A program made the position numbers and the translations under genes. A stretch of 14,487 nucleotides of DNA, from contig QAML01000055.1 of NCBI GenBank assembly GCA_003150315.1, forward strand, positions 1 to 14,487, in the 5' to 3' direction. Below, piece after piece: positions 1 through 5,417 of the stretch; position 1 is the first letter of the stretch; every line of letters starts with the position of its first letter. Source of the DNA: Prevotellaceae bacterium (GTDB lineage Bacteria; Bacteroidota; Bacteroidia; Bacteroidales; Bacteroidaceae). The notes below the pieces were generated by a model. That model made no database searches and was not told where the DNA came from. It worked only from the letters and a program-made list of their open reading frames with translations.

Positions 1-986
1 TTCGTCTCCATATACATTCTTCCGATGTATTCTGCGATCAGACTGAGTATGGCAATGATCAAACCGCCAAAAAACAGTATCAGGCAAATGGTCGACGCGT
101 ATCCCGGTGTATCCTTGCCGACGATCACTGTCTTTAAAAATTCAATGATAAAGTAAACGGCGGAGCATAGGGTGGTCAATCCTCCCAGGACTCCTACAAA
201 TTTCAGCGGTGCTTCTGCGAAATCTATAAATCCGTCCAGTGCGTATTTCATCAGTCCCCACATGGTCCATTTACTTTCTCCTGCGATCCGTCTCACGTTC
301 TCGAATTCGATCCATTCCGTGTTGAATCCGACCCAGGCGAAGATCCCCTTGGAAAAGCGCTGATTCTCCGGCATACCCACGATGGCTTTCACCATCTTTC
401 GGTTCATAAGCCGGAAATCCACCGCTCCGTCCACGATCTCGATGTCACTGTACCGGTTCATCAATTTATAAAACGCTCTCGCCAAAGCACTTCGGATCTT
501 CGGTTCTCCCTTGCGGCTCACGCGCCGTGCAGCACAGCTGTCGCATCCAGTCTCTTCCACGATTCGGATCATTTCCGCCACAAGCTGCGGGGGATGCTGC
601 AAATCTGCGTCCATGATCACTGCAAAGTCTCCGTCAGATGCCTGCAGTCCGGCATACATGGCGGCTTCCTTGCCGAAGTTCCTGCTGAAGGAAATGTAGG
701 AAACCTTCGGGCATGCTCCGGGATTTCCGGGAGCCGGATCACCGGTTGCTTCGAGGATCGTGTCAGGATCCGGAGCATCGGACGCATCTGCCTTTGCAGA
801 ATCCTGCAAAGCCGCCAGCCGGCGGATCTTTTGCAGAGTTTCATCGCTGCTGCCGTCGTCTATGAAAATATAGCGGAATTCGTATCCCTCGATGGCAGAA
901 AACGCCTCGCCGGATTCTTTCCAGAAACGATCCAGGCTGCTTTCCTCGTTGTAGCAGGGTACGATCACATCAATGTGTTTTATCAT
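1..986 (-). CDS. Family 2 membrane glycosyltransferase (GtrB/DPM1-like), 3' end outside window
   Basis: The protein begins MIKHIDVIVPCYNEE, the usual GT2 nucleotide-binding start. It has IDDGSSDET, then SFSRNFGKEAAMYAGL and the metal-binding DADLQHPP typical of the GtrB/dolichol-phosphate mannosyltransferase-like branch. Two hydrophobic segments near the visible C-terminus (about residues 255-280 and 295-320) fit membrane anchors. By family knowledge it would move a sugar from a nucleotide donor to a polyprenyl phosphate at the cytoplasmic face; the sugar cannot be told. I chose the ATG at 986 because a GAAGG SD lies 9 nt upstream. The in-frame ATG at 995 touches that SD. The ApbE stop is 1 nt away, so the two are co-transcribed. 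Oddity: about 30 residues rich in Asp, Ala and Pro sit between IDDGSSDET and the FSRN motif, where relatives have a short loop. 328 codons are visible. Confidence 0.9.
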   Translation of the reverse strand, partial: MIKHIDVIVPCYNEESSLDRFWKESGEAFSAIEGYEFRYIFIDDGSSDETLQKIRRLAALQDSAKADASDAPDPDTILEATGDPAPGNPGACPKVSYISFSRNFGKEAAMYAGLQASDGDFAVIMDADLQHPPQLVAEMIRIVEETGCDSCAARRVSRKGEPKIRSALARAFYKLMNRYSDIEIVDGAVDFRLMNRKMVKAIVGMPENQRFSKGIFAWVGFNTEWIEFENVRRIAGESKWTMWGLMKYALDGFIDFAEAPLKFVGVLGGLTTLCSAVYFIIEFLKTVIVGKDTPGYASTICLILFFGGLIIAILSLIAEYIGRMYMET

Positions 987-987
987 A

Positions 988-2034
988 TCATTCATCCTTC
1001 TTGACATCCATACCGTCAGTCTGGGTCATGGCGTCGTTTTTGTCTATAAAGGCGGCTTCCAGTTTCATCTCCGGATGCTCCTCCTGCAAAGTCTGGATCA
1101 GCGCCTGGGCCTTATCACGCCCCAGCATGAGACACACGGTAGAAAGTCCGTCACAGAAGCCTGAATTACCCCGTGCCGCGCGAATCGTCACTGCTTCCAG
1201 ATCTGTATCGACCGGATATCCGCTACGAGGATCCAGCACATGGTGATACAGCACTCCGTCCTGTTCGAATTTCCGTTCATAGATACCGGAAGTCACAACC
1301 GTTGCGTCTTTGACCGAAACATAACCCATCATCTCGGTCCTGTCGCTGTACGGCCGCTCGATGGCGATGTTCCACGGAGTGTCCTTCGCCTTTTCTCCCA
1401 GTACGGCTACATTGCCGCCCAGGTTTATCACGGCTTTTTCTACTCCCTGGTTTTTCAGATAGTCACAGATGCGATCTGCGATATAGCCCTTGGCCACGCC
1501 TCCCAGATCAAGCTGTGCCTGCGGATCCTTCATGCTTACGGCACTGTCATCGATAGCGATCTGTTTGTAGTTTACGGTCTTGAGAGCTTCTGTGAGATCC
1601 GCCTGCTCCGGGACTTTCGGGTCGTCTCCGGTGAAGTTCCATAGGGACGAGACTTTCCCTATGGTGATGTCGAACATGCCACCGGAAAGATCCCCCATTT
1701 CGATTCCCAGTTCAATGACTTTTAAAGTGTCTTTTGAGACTTCCACAGGCTGCCCCTGAGCGTGGTTGATCTTGTAGACATCGCTGCCTTCGATGGTTTT
1801 GCTCATGAGGTTTTCATACCTGTCGATCTCCTCGAACGCGCCGTCCAGGATCTCGCTGGCCTCGCCGGTCTTCATGTCGTAGATCTTGATATCGCAGGTG
1901 GTGTCCAGGCAGAAGTCAGATTTGGAAACAGGGTCTTTTTCACCGCACCCGGTTTGTGTTATAATGATGAGTACTGTTATCAGTATTGCCGGCAGGAGTT
2001 TCACCCATGCACCGGCTCGAGATGTTATATGCAT
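988..2034 (-). CDS. apbE: FAD:protein FMN transferase (ApbE family), lipoprotein
   Basis: ApbE enzymes cut FAD and attach FMN to a Thr/Ser of extracytoplasmic flavoproteins. Visible family motifs are DLGGVAKGYIADRI, INLGGNVAVLG, TSGIYER and HHVLDPRSGYPVDTDL, followed by the C-terminal CDGLSTVCLMLGR. The start at 2034 gives 348 aa, a normal length. It is preceded by GGAGGT with 9-nt spacing, and the N-terminus reads as a signal sequence ending in an imperfect lipobox (TQTGC). The longer open frame up to 2274 would run through the divergent gene and is not believed. Neighbours: divergent NusG-II and Gx-transporter genes upstream, and a glycosyltransferase 1 nt downstream. Probable role: flavinylating an outward-facing redox protein encoded elsewhere. 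The promoter for this gene would have to lie inside the divergent gene; I could not identify it. Confidence 0.95.
   Translation of the reverse strand: MHITSRAGAWVKLLPAILITVLIIITQTGCGEKDPVSKSDFCLDTTCDIKIYDMKTGEASEILDGAFEEIDRYENLMSKTIEGSDVYKINHAQGQPVEVSKDTLKVIELGIEMGDLSGGMFDITIGKVSSLWNFTGDDPKVPEQADLTEALKTVNYKQIAIDDSAVSMKDPQAQLDLGGVAKGYIADRICDYLKNQGVEKAVINLGGNVAVLGEKAKDTPWNIAIERPYSDRTEMMGYVSVKDATVVTSGIYERKFEQDGVLYHHVLDPRSGYPVDTDLEAVTIRAARGNSGFCDGLSTVCLMLGRDKAQALIQTLQEEHPEMKLEAAFIDKNDAMTQTDGMDVKKDE
1937..1965 (+). promoter_or_regulatory. Probable sigma-A promoter of the NusG-II / Gx-transporter operon
   Basis: A perfect extended -10 (TGTTATAAT, hexamer at 1960-1965) has a weak -35 (TTTTCA, 1937-1942) 17 nt upstream. 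It would start transcription near 1972, about 90 nt before the start codon at 2062. The site lies inside the divergent apbE coding region, just downstream of its signal-peptide codons. The fit of the -10 is good and the -35 is poor. Confidence 0.6.
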
Positions 2035-2041
2035 ATTTCTT

Positions 2042-2057
2042 ATACCTCCGGAGGTAT
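2042..2057. promoter_or_regulatory. Palindromic ribosome-binding site shared by two divergent genes
   Basis: ATACCTCCGGAGGTAT is a perfect 16-nt palindrome. Read on the plus strand, its GGAGGT lies 6 nt before the ATG at 2062. Read on the minus strand, the same bases give GGAGGT 9 nt before the ATG at 2034. It therefore decides both starts. Confidence 0.85.
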
Positions 2058-2061
2058 TTTC

Positions 2062-2424
2062 ATGATAAAAAAAGCGGATGTGATACTGGCTCTTGCCCTG
2101 ATCGTCATCGGGCTGGCCATGTCCTGGTTTTTTTCCTTCGGTCAGGCGGCGGGAAGCGAACTGGTCATTACCAGAGGCGGGAAGGTCTTCGGGACCTATT
2201 CCCTCGCAGAAGACCGCACGATCGAGGTGAAACAGGATTCTCACATAAATAAGATTACCATAAAGAACGGTCATGTTTCAATGAGTTTTTCTGATTGCCA
2301 CGGACAGGATTGCGTCCAGCAGCATTCTATCTCCCGGACAGGCGAGAGCATCGTATGCCTGCCCAATAAAGTCATGCTGGAAATCCAGGGCGGCAAGTCG
2401 GAATATGACTCAATAGCACGATAG
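2062..2424 (+). CDS. NusG domain II-containing membrane protein (EetA-like)
   Basis: A 120-aa protein with one N-terminal membrane segment (about residues 8-27) followed by an outward-facing small beta domain. The pattern DCHGQDC then, after 15 residues, CLPNKVMLEIQGG is the usual ending of stand-alone NusG_II proteins, with its conserved cysteines. The start is fixed by GGAGGT 6 nt upstream. It is followed after 11 nt by the Gx-transporter gene, so the two form an operon, divergent from apbE. Proteins of this family accompany ApbE and Gx-transporter genes in Gram-positive electron transfer loci, where the equivalent is called EetA. That role is inferred from family and neighbours only; the biochemical activity is unknown. 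Confidence 0.85.
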   Translation: MIKKADVILALALIVIGLAMSWFFSFGQAAGSELVITRGGKVFGTYSLAEDRTIEVKQDSHINKITIKNGHVSMSFSDCHGQDCVQQHSISRTGESIVCLPNKVMLEIQGGKSEYDSIAR

Positions 2425-2435
2425 AAGGGACATGT

Positions 2436-2975
2436 ATGAAAAACAACCACACAAAACTGCAGCAGGTGCCGACAACTCAACACGACAGCCGCGCGCGGCG
2501 CACAGCCTTGACCGCACTCATGGTCTCACTGGCGCTGATTTTTTCATACATTGAATTTCTGATTCCTTTCACGCCGGCTATTCCCGGCATCAAGCTGGGG
2601 ATCGCTAACCTGGTGATCATCGTGACCCTGTATTATCTGGGGCCGCGCTATGCACTGACGGTCAACATCGTGCGGGTCCTGATCGCCGGACTGCTTTTCA
2701 GCGGCGTTTTCGGAGCGGCTTACTCCATGGCGGGTGCGCTCCTCAGTTTCCTGGTCATGGTTCTTTTGAAGAAAACCGGCTGGTTCTCTGTCACCGGTGT
2801 CTCCATCGCAGGCGGTGTCGCTCACAACCTGGGGCAGATCCTGGTGGCCTCCTTTCTGGTCTCCAATCTCAAGATGTTCGCCTACTTCCCGGTGCTGATC
2901 TTCTCCGGCGTCGCCAGCGGCGCAGCCATCGGCATTATCTCCTGGCTGATCCTGCAAAGGCTGCCGCGGAGTTAG
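2436..2975 (+). CDS. Gx transporter family / heptaprenyl diphosphate synthase component I-like membrane protein (EetB-like)
   Basis: A 179-aa, strongly hydrophobic protein with about five membrane segments after a basic N-terminus (RRTALTALMVSLALIFSYIE). The motifs PGIKLGIANLV, LGPRYAL, GVFGAAYSMAGALLS and GGVAHNLGQILVA are those of the Hpre_diP_synt_I (Gx transporter) family, which resembles substrate-binding ECF components. The substrate is unknown. The SD GAAGGG lies 6 nt before the ATG. It follows the NusG-II gene by 11 nt. In Gram-positive flavin electron transfer loci the homologous pair is EetA-EetB beside ApbE/FmnB. Its last 40 codons exist a second time at 3934-4053 as a detached fragment. 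Confidence 0.88.
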   Translation: MKNNHTKLQQVPTTQHDSRARRTALTALMVSLALIFSYIEFLIPFTPAIPGIKLGIANLVIIVTLYYLGPRYALTVNIVRVLIAGLLFSGVFGAAYSMAGALLSFLVMVLLKKTGWFSVTGVSIAGGVAHNLGQILVASFLVSNLKMFAYFPVLIFSGVASGAAIGIISWLILQRLPRS

Positions 2976-2994
2976 TTTCGTCCAGACTCGGGCG

Positions 2995-3045
2995 CTGCGG
3001 TTTGAGGGCGATTCCAGTCCAGGAACTGCGGTATGAGGGCGTTTC
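2995..3045 (+). repeat. Two-unit direct repeat, period 31 nt
   Basis: CTGCGGTTTGAGGGCGATTC (2995-3014) recurs at 3026-3045 with two changes. A CCAG-rich stretch before each copy is also partly shared. It follows the stop codon of the Gx-transporter gene. No function is recognised. Confidence 0.6.
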
Positions 3046-3070
3046 ATCCTTATTTTAGTCGGATCGCAAT

Positions 3071-3111
3071 TTCGGATGAAAATCATCCGAATAATTTCCA
3101 GATTTTCATCC
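3071..3111 (+). terminator. Overlapping hairpins after the EetA/EetB-like operon, possible terminator
   Basis: TTCGGATGA/TCATCCGAA (3071-3091) forms a perfect 9-bp stem with an AAA loop. Overlapping it, GGATGAAAATC (3074-3084) pairs perfectly over 11 bp with GATTTTCATCC (3101-3111), followed by TTTCT. The two cannot form together. The position about 100 nt after the stop suits a terminator, but the U-tract is short. Confidence 0.5.
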
Positions 3112-3460
3112 TTTCTCGAACCGCTCTTATTCCATATATTGTAATTCTACTTTTTGTTTGATATTCGCTCATCAAAATCATAGTTCAATCTGATTCAAGC
3201 GCTCGCTTTACCCTGAAATAGCTTCCTATGGTTCTCTTCCTTGCCTGCTTGCTAGTATTTCCCAGCAAAAAGCTTGATTTTTTCGCCCAGCTTTACCCTC
3301 TGCTGCAATACAATGGAATATCTGCTTGTGATATACTCTTCTATAAGTTCTTTATCCGTTCTCCTGCTCTGCTTCCTCTCCCGTCACTATGATTTCTCCC
3401 CAATATACTGCGATAAAATCATAAAAATGCGCCGGAGCGTTCCCCACCTATGGTATCAAA
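3112..3460. other. Intergenic stretch with no recognised gene
   Basis: No frame here has both a credible SD and protein-like composition. A long plus-strand open frame from 3274 only becomes meaningful at its end, where it contains the 31-codon toxin-like gene. The minus strand has scattered protein-like fragments interrupted by stops, possibly decayed coding sequence, which I cannot assign to a family. Confidence 0.6.
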
Positions 3461-3503
3461 AAATAAAACAGCCCACAGAGCATGCTCAGAGCTGCTTTTA
3501 TTT
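3461..3503. terminator. Hairpin with A/U flanks just upstream of the toxin-like gene
   Basis: AAATAAAACAGC (3461-3472) pairs with GCTGCTTTTATTT (3491-3503), with one bulged C. The loop holds the palindrome GAGCATGCTC. A tract of A before and T after makes it a plausible bidirectional terminator that shields the next transcription unit. Its 3' edge touches the -35 at 3502. Confidence 0.55.
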
Positions 3504-3530
3504 GCTTTTTATGGTAAATTATGTTATCCT
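3502..3530 (+). promoter_or_regulatory. Promoter of the toxin-like small gene
   Basis: TTGCTT (3502-3507), a 17-nt spacer, then TATCCT (3525-3530) with an extended -10 TG at 3522-3523. Transcription would start near 3537 and give a leader of about 40 nt. That leader holds a small hairpin (TTCTG-gcat-CAGAA, 3549-3562) touching the SD. Confidence 0.65.
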
Positions 3531-3567
3531 GTGTATGTTGTCGCTTCATTCTGGCATCAGAAAGGAG

Positions 3568-3604
3568 GTGATTTCGATGGAATACATAATTACCATTTTT
3601 CTGG
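3568..3604 (+). repeat. Toxin-side copy of paired direct repeats (DRb/DRa-like)
   Basis: GTGATTTCGATGG (3568-3580) covers the end of the SD and the start codon. CATAATTACCATTTTTCTGG (3585-3604) covers codons 3-10. Both recur in the same order at 3715-3748, the first with one change and the second exactly. The gap between them is 4 nt here and 1 nt in the other copy. Confidence 0.9.
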
Positions 3605-3672
3605 CGGTCATGGCGCAAGTGATTGGTCATTACGTGTGCAAGTGGTTAGACCGCCAGCATCACGACAACTAG
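3577..3672 (+). CDS. Fst-like small hydrophobic peptide, candidate type I toxin
   Basis: A 31-codon gene. The peptide starts MEYIITIFLAVMAQVIGHYV, one membrane segment, then CKWLDR and a polar tail (QHHDN). That layout, a short helix ending in Trp-Leu then a charged tail, is that of Fst/par type I toxins, which damage membranes when over-made. The SD is exceptional: AGAAAGGAGGTGAT (3559-3572) matches the 16S 3' end over 14 nt, 4 nt before the ATG. It has its own promoter, a leader hairpin beside the SD, and a strong terminator 8 nt after the stop. A short antisense RNA converges on it and carries complement to its start region. Toxicity is inferred from architecture; no sequence identity to Fst was tested. 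The alternative is a small membrane regulator peptide. Confidence 0.75.
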   Translation: MEYIITIFLAVMAQVIGHYVCKWLDRQHHDN

Positions 3673-3680
3673 CCCAAAAT

Positions 3681-3714
3681 AAAAATCCGAGGAATAGAGC
3701 TCCTCGGATTTTTT
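3681..3714. terminator. Bidirectional intrinsic terminator shared by toxin mRNA and antisense RNA
   Basis: AAAAATCCGAGGA (3681-3693) pairs with TCCTCGGATTTTT (3701-3713), a perfect 13-bp stem with a 7-nt loop. On the plus strand the GC stem is followed by TTTTTT. On the minus strand it is followed by TTTTTATTTT. It can therefore end both convergent transcripts. Confidence 0.92.
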
Positions 3715-3748
3715 GTGATTTCAATGGTCATAATTACCATTTTTCTGG
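3715..3748 (+). repeat. Antisense-side copy of the paired direct repeats
   Basis: GTGATTTCAATGG (3715-3727) and CATAATTACCATTTTTCTGG (3729-3748) copy the translation start region of the small gene at 3568-3604. There is one mismatch and a 3-nt shorter gap. The copy lies between the shared terminator and the minus-strand promoter, so only the antisense RNA carries its complement. Confidence 0.9.
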
Positions 3749-3755
3749 TTAATTT

Positions 3756-3784
3756 ATTATAACCCACACAATTCCTAATGTCAA
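3756..3784 (-). promoter_or_regulatory. Consensus sigma-A promoter of the antisense RNA
   Basis: On the minus strand, TTGACA (3784-3779), exactly 17 nt, then TATAAT (3761-3756). Both hexamers are perfect. This should be stronger than the facing toxin promoter, as expected for an unstable antitoxin RNA made in excess. Confidence 0.9.
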
Positions 3785-3841
3785 TTGTAATTTACTGGAA
3801 TTCTGTTTCGTTTTAAATAAAAACACCGAAAAGCGAGAAAC

Positions 3842-3867
3842 AAAATCCAGGATCCCTCCCGGATTTT
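3842..3867. terminator. Terminator-like hairpin without an assigned gene
   Basis: AAAATCC (3842-3848) pairs with GGATTTT (3861-3867), with an inner GGA/TCC stem, followed by ATTT. No gene clearly ends here. It may be a relic or an insulator between the toxin-like locus and the gene fragment that follows. Confidence 0.4.
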
Positions 3868-3933
3868 ATTTCCCGTAAACATTTTGAACACATTTACGAT
3901 TTTATGATAAGGCTGTTTCCCTATAATACAATT

Positions 3934-4053
3934 TTAGTATCTAATCTTAAAATGTTTGCCTACTTCCCGGTGCTTATCTTCTCCGGCGTCGCCAGCGGTG
4001 CAGCCATCGGCATCATCTCCTGGTTGATCCTGCAAAGGCTGCCGCGGGGATAG
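3934..4053 (+). pseudogene. Detached 3' end of a second Gx-transporter gene copy
   Basis: The frame from 3934 reads LVSNLKMFAYFPVLIFSGVA, then the rest of the Gx-transporter C-terminus to TAG at 4051-4053. It is the same protein as the last 40 codons of the gene ending at 2975, except for the last residue (Gly for Ser). About nine codons differ synonymously. The 5' part of the gene is absent and there is no start or SD. The synonymous pattern means this copy diverged while still in a working gene, so it probably arrived by recombination with a related strain rather than by recent duplication here. Confidence 0.85.
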
Positions 4054-4075
4054 GATGGCAGTCAACTATAAAATG

Positions 4076-4124
4076 AAGGGGATGTTGCGTTAACGAATCT
4101 GATTCGTTCGAGCAACATCCCCTT
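4076..4124 (-). terminator. Two-tier hairpin after the Rpn-like gene
   Basis: The outer stem AAGGGGATGTTGC/GCAACATCCCCTT is 13 bp. The inner stem AACGAAT/ATTCGTT is separated from it by a 3x3 internal loop. It begins 6 nt after the stop of the minus-strand gene, and both flanks carry T-rich runs, so it can act as a terminator. Its 45-nt core (4078-4122) matches the plan of the hairpin at 5330-5374. Confidence 0.75.
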
Positions 4125-4129
4125 TTCGT

Positions 4130-4993
4130 TTACAATGATTGAATCTTCTTCCGGGTCAGTCCTGTTATTTTCTGAATCAATGTCAGATCCAATCCTTCCT
4201 CCAGCATCTTTCGGGCGATCTCCTGCTGCTTAGCAGCTTCGCCCAGTGACTTTCCTCGAGTCTCACCAATCCGCTCGCCTTCCGCAAGTCCTTCTTCACG
4301 GCCCTCTTCGCGACCTTCCTGCCGCTCTCTCATTTTCTCTTCAAATGCATTCATAAATCGGATTCCCACCTCCTCGTTTGCTTTGGTTTCCTCTACTCTT
4401 TTCTCCAGCTGTCTGATCTTTTCACTCTGACTTTCCGCTGCAGTCTCCTTTGTTGTGTTCTCAAAATACTTCAGCATCTGGATCAGTTCTACACTGACGC
4501 CATCTTTGATTCTCCCCTGCGTGTTGAGAAAGATCCGCGTCACTCTGTCCCCAAGATTCAGTCCCGGGATCTCATCACAAATCATATGGAACGTATACCG
4601 GTACCGTCCCTCACCAAACAGATCAAAGGGCATGATCATGATGATATATACGTCCTTCAGCTTATTGTAATCCTCACCCGGACGCAGCATGTTCATCTCC
4701 ACCATCCCGTTGTAATACCTGGTTCTCTTGGGAAAATCATGCGTATTCTCCTTCTGGGCCTCCACATCATATACGGCATTCCTGAGATCTTCTCCGTACA
4801 CATCGAAGAAGACCCGCTTGTTTCGTGGCATTCTTCGAAATTCTTTCTCTGCCTGCGCCTTGTCTTCCAGCGGTACAGGATATCCCTGGATGATCTCCAG
4901 CACATTCTCCAGTGTCTCGTTATCCTCCATGACCTCTGCAAACAGAAAGCGATCCAGCAGGTTCATCTCCTGTAATGTTTTTTTGTAGCTCAT
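4130..4993 (-). CDS. Rpn family recombination-promoting nuclease / PD-(D/E)XK transposase-like protein
   Basis: 287 aa, the usual length for the family. The N-terminal half has FFDVYGEDLRNAVYDVEAQ, with the D...E-x-Q residues of the PDDEXK_2 nuclease core, then the family's RTRYYNGMVEMNML and a hydrophobic YIIMIMPFDLFG strand. The C-terminal third is charged and coiled-coil-like, with Gly-rich EEGREEGLAEG-type repeats. It ends with LDLTLIQKITGLTRKKIQSL, the usual Rpn tail. Rpn proteins are RecA-independent recombination-promoting nucleases, and newer work links some to phage defence; which applies here is unknown. The start at 4993 has only a weak GAGAG SD. The gene appears intact. It stands alone between non-coding regions, with related hairpins on either side, which fits a mobile or recently inserted unit. 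Confidence 0.88.
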   Translation of the reverse strand: MSYKKTLQEMNLLDRFLFAEVMEDNETLENVLEIIQGYPVPLEDKAQAEKEFRRMPRNKRVFFDVYGEDLRNAVYDVEAQKENTHDFPKRTRYYNGMVEMNMLRPGEDYNKLKDVYIIMIMPFDLFGEGRYRYTFHMICDEIPGLNLGDRVTRIFLNTQGRIKDGVSVELIQMLKYFENTTKETAAESQSEKIRQLEKRVEETKANEEVGIRFMNAFEEKMRERQEGREEGREEGLAEGERIGETRGKSLGEAAKQQEIARKMLEEGLDLTLIQKITGLTRKKIQSL

Positions 4994-5007
4994 TAATTCT
5001 CTCTTTC

Positions 5008-5036
5008 ATTATACTACCCCTTGCCTCCGGAAACAA
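5008..5036 (-). promoter_or_regulatory. Possible promoter of the Rpn-like gene
   Basis: A perfect TATAAT on the minus strand (5013-5008) has a weak TTGTTT 17 nt upstream (5036-5031). Transcription would start only about 8 nt before the ATG, which leaves little room for an SD. Either the mRNA is almost leaderless or the real promoter is further up. Confidence 0.4.
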
Positions 5037-5329
5037 TTAACTTATTAGTTGCATGCATTGCCATAATCTGGATCGACGGCACCGACACGCCATCCATATT
5101 ATGGTAATTCGTGTTATATACCCGTTTCCAGTTTGTGTCAATTTATTTCGTGGAATATTTTGCCACTTCATTGTCCGGGCTATACTTCACTGATCTACGA
5201 GCTGGAATCTATCAATCAAACCACCCGTAACGGCAGTTTCACCGTCACAGGTGTCTATCCGCTGTGGTCTACGGTGAAAATGCGTGACCAACAACACCCT
5301 AGTAGCGCAATGTTTCTCCTTATGTAAAC
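5037..5329. other. Intergenic stretch with no recognised gene
   Basis: Both strands contain protein-like stretches broken by stops, for instance a minus-strand run of about 37 codons over 5015-5136 reading NTNYHNMDGVSVPSIQIMAM. A 64-codon plus-strand frame ends at 5327, but it has no SD and unconvincing composition. It may be decayed coding sequence. I assign no function. Confidence 0.5.
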
Positions 5330-5374
5330 GGGGCTGACGCATTAACGATTTAAGATCGTTAGAGCGTCAGCCCC
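5330..5374 (-). terminator. Two-tier hairpin after the surface-protein array
   Basis: The outer stem GGGGCTGACGC/GCGTCAGCCCC is 11 bp and the inner stem AACGAT/ATCGTT is separated by a 3x3 loop. It begins 43 nt after the stop of the last array gene and is followed on the minus strand by GTTTACAT, so it probably terminates the array transcript. It has the same 45-nt plan as the hairpin at 4078-4122. Confidence 0.7.
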
Positions 5375-5417
5375 GGTCAAGCATTTTGAATATGCTCACA
5401 TTTCCTTTATTATGTTA

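Larger units (their letters stand above)
3675..3750 (-). ncRNA. Predicted antisense antitoxin RNA (RNAII-like), about 75 nt
   Basis: From the perfect promoter at 3756-3784, transcription should start at about 3749-3750, at the edge of the repeat copy, and end at the bidirectional terminator near 3675. The RNA would pair with the toxin mRNA in two places. The 5' half is complementary, through the repeats, to the SD/start/codons 3-10 region. The 3' half is complementary to the shared terminator. This is the RNAI/RNAII layout known for the par locus of plasmid pAD1. Size and ends are predictions. Confidence 0.75.

Noticed and set aside
2035..2274. N-terminal extension of apbE to 2274
   Set aside because: It would overlap most of the divergent NusG-II gene, lacks an SD, and puts the lipoprotein signal in mid-protein.
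2986..3045. Short repeats after the Gx-transporter gene as a CRISPR array
   Set aside because: Only two units with a gap of about 11 nt and no adjacent cas genes.
3274..3576. Longer reading of the small peptide gene from 3274 (132 aa)
   Set aside because: The upstream part has no SD or protein-like composition and runs through a hairpin and the promoter; the 14-nt SD points to the ATG at 3577.
5133..5327. 64-codon plus-strand open frame before the 5330 hairpin
   Set aside because: No SD and no recognisable family; more likely chance or decayed sequence.
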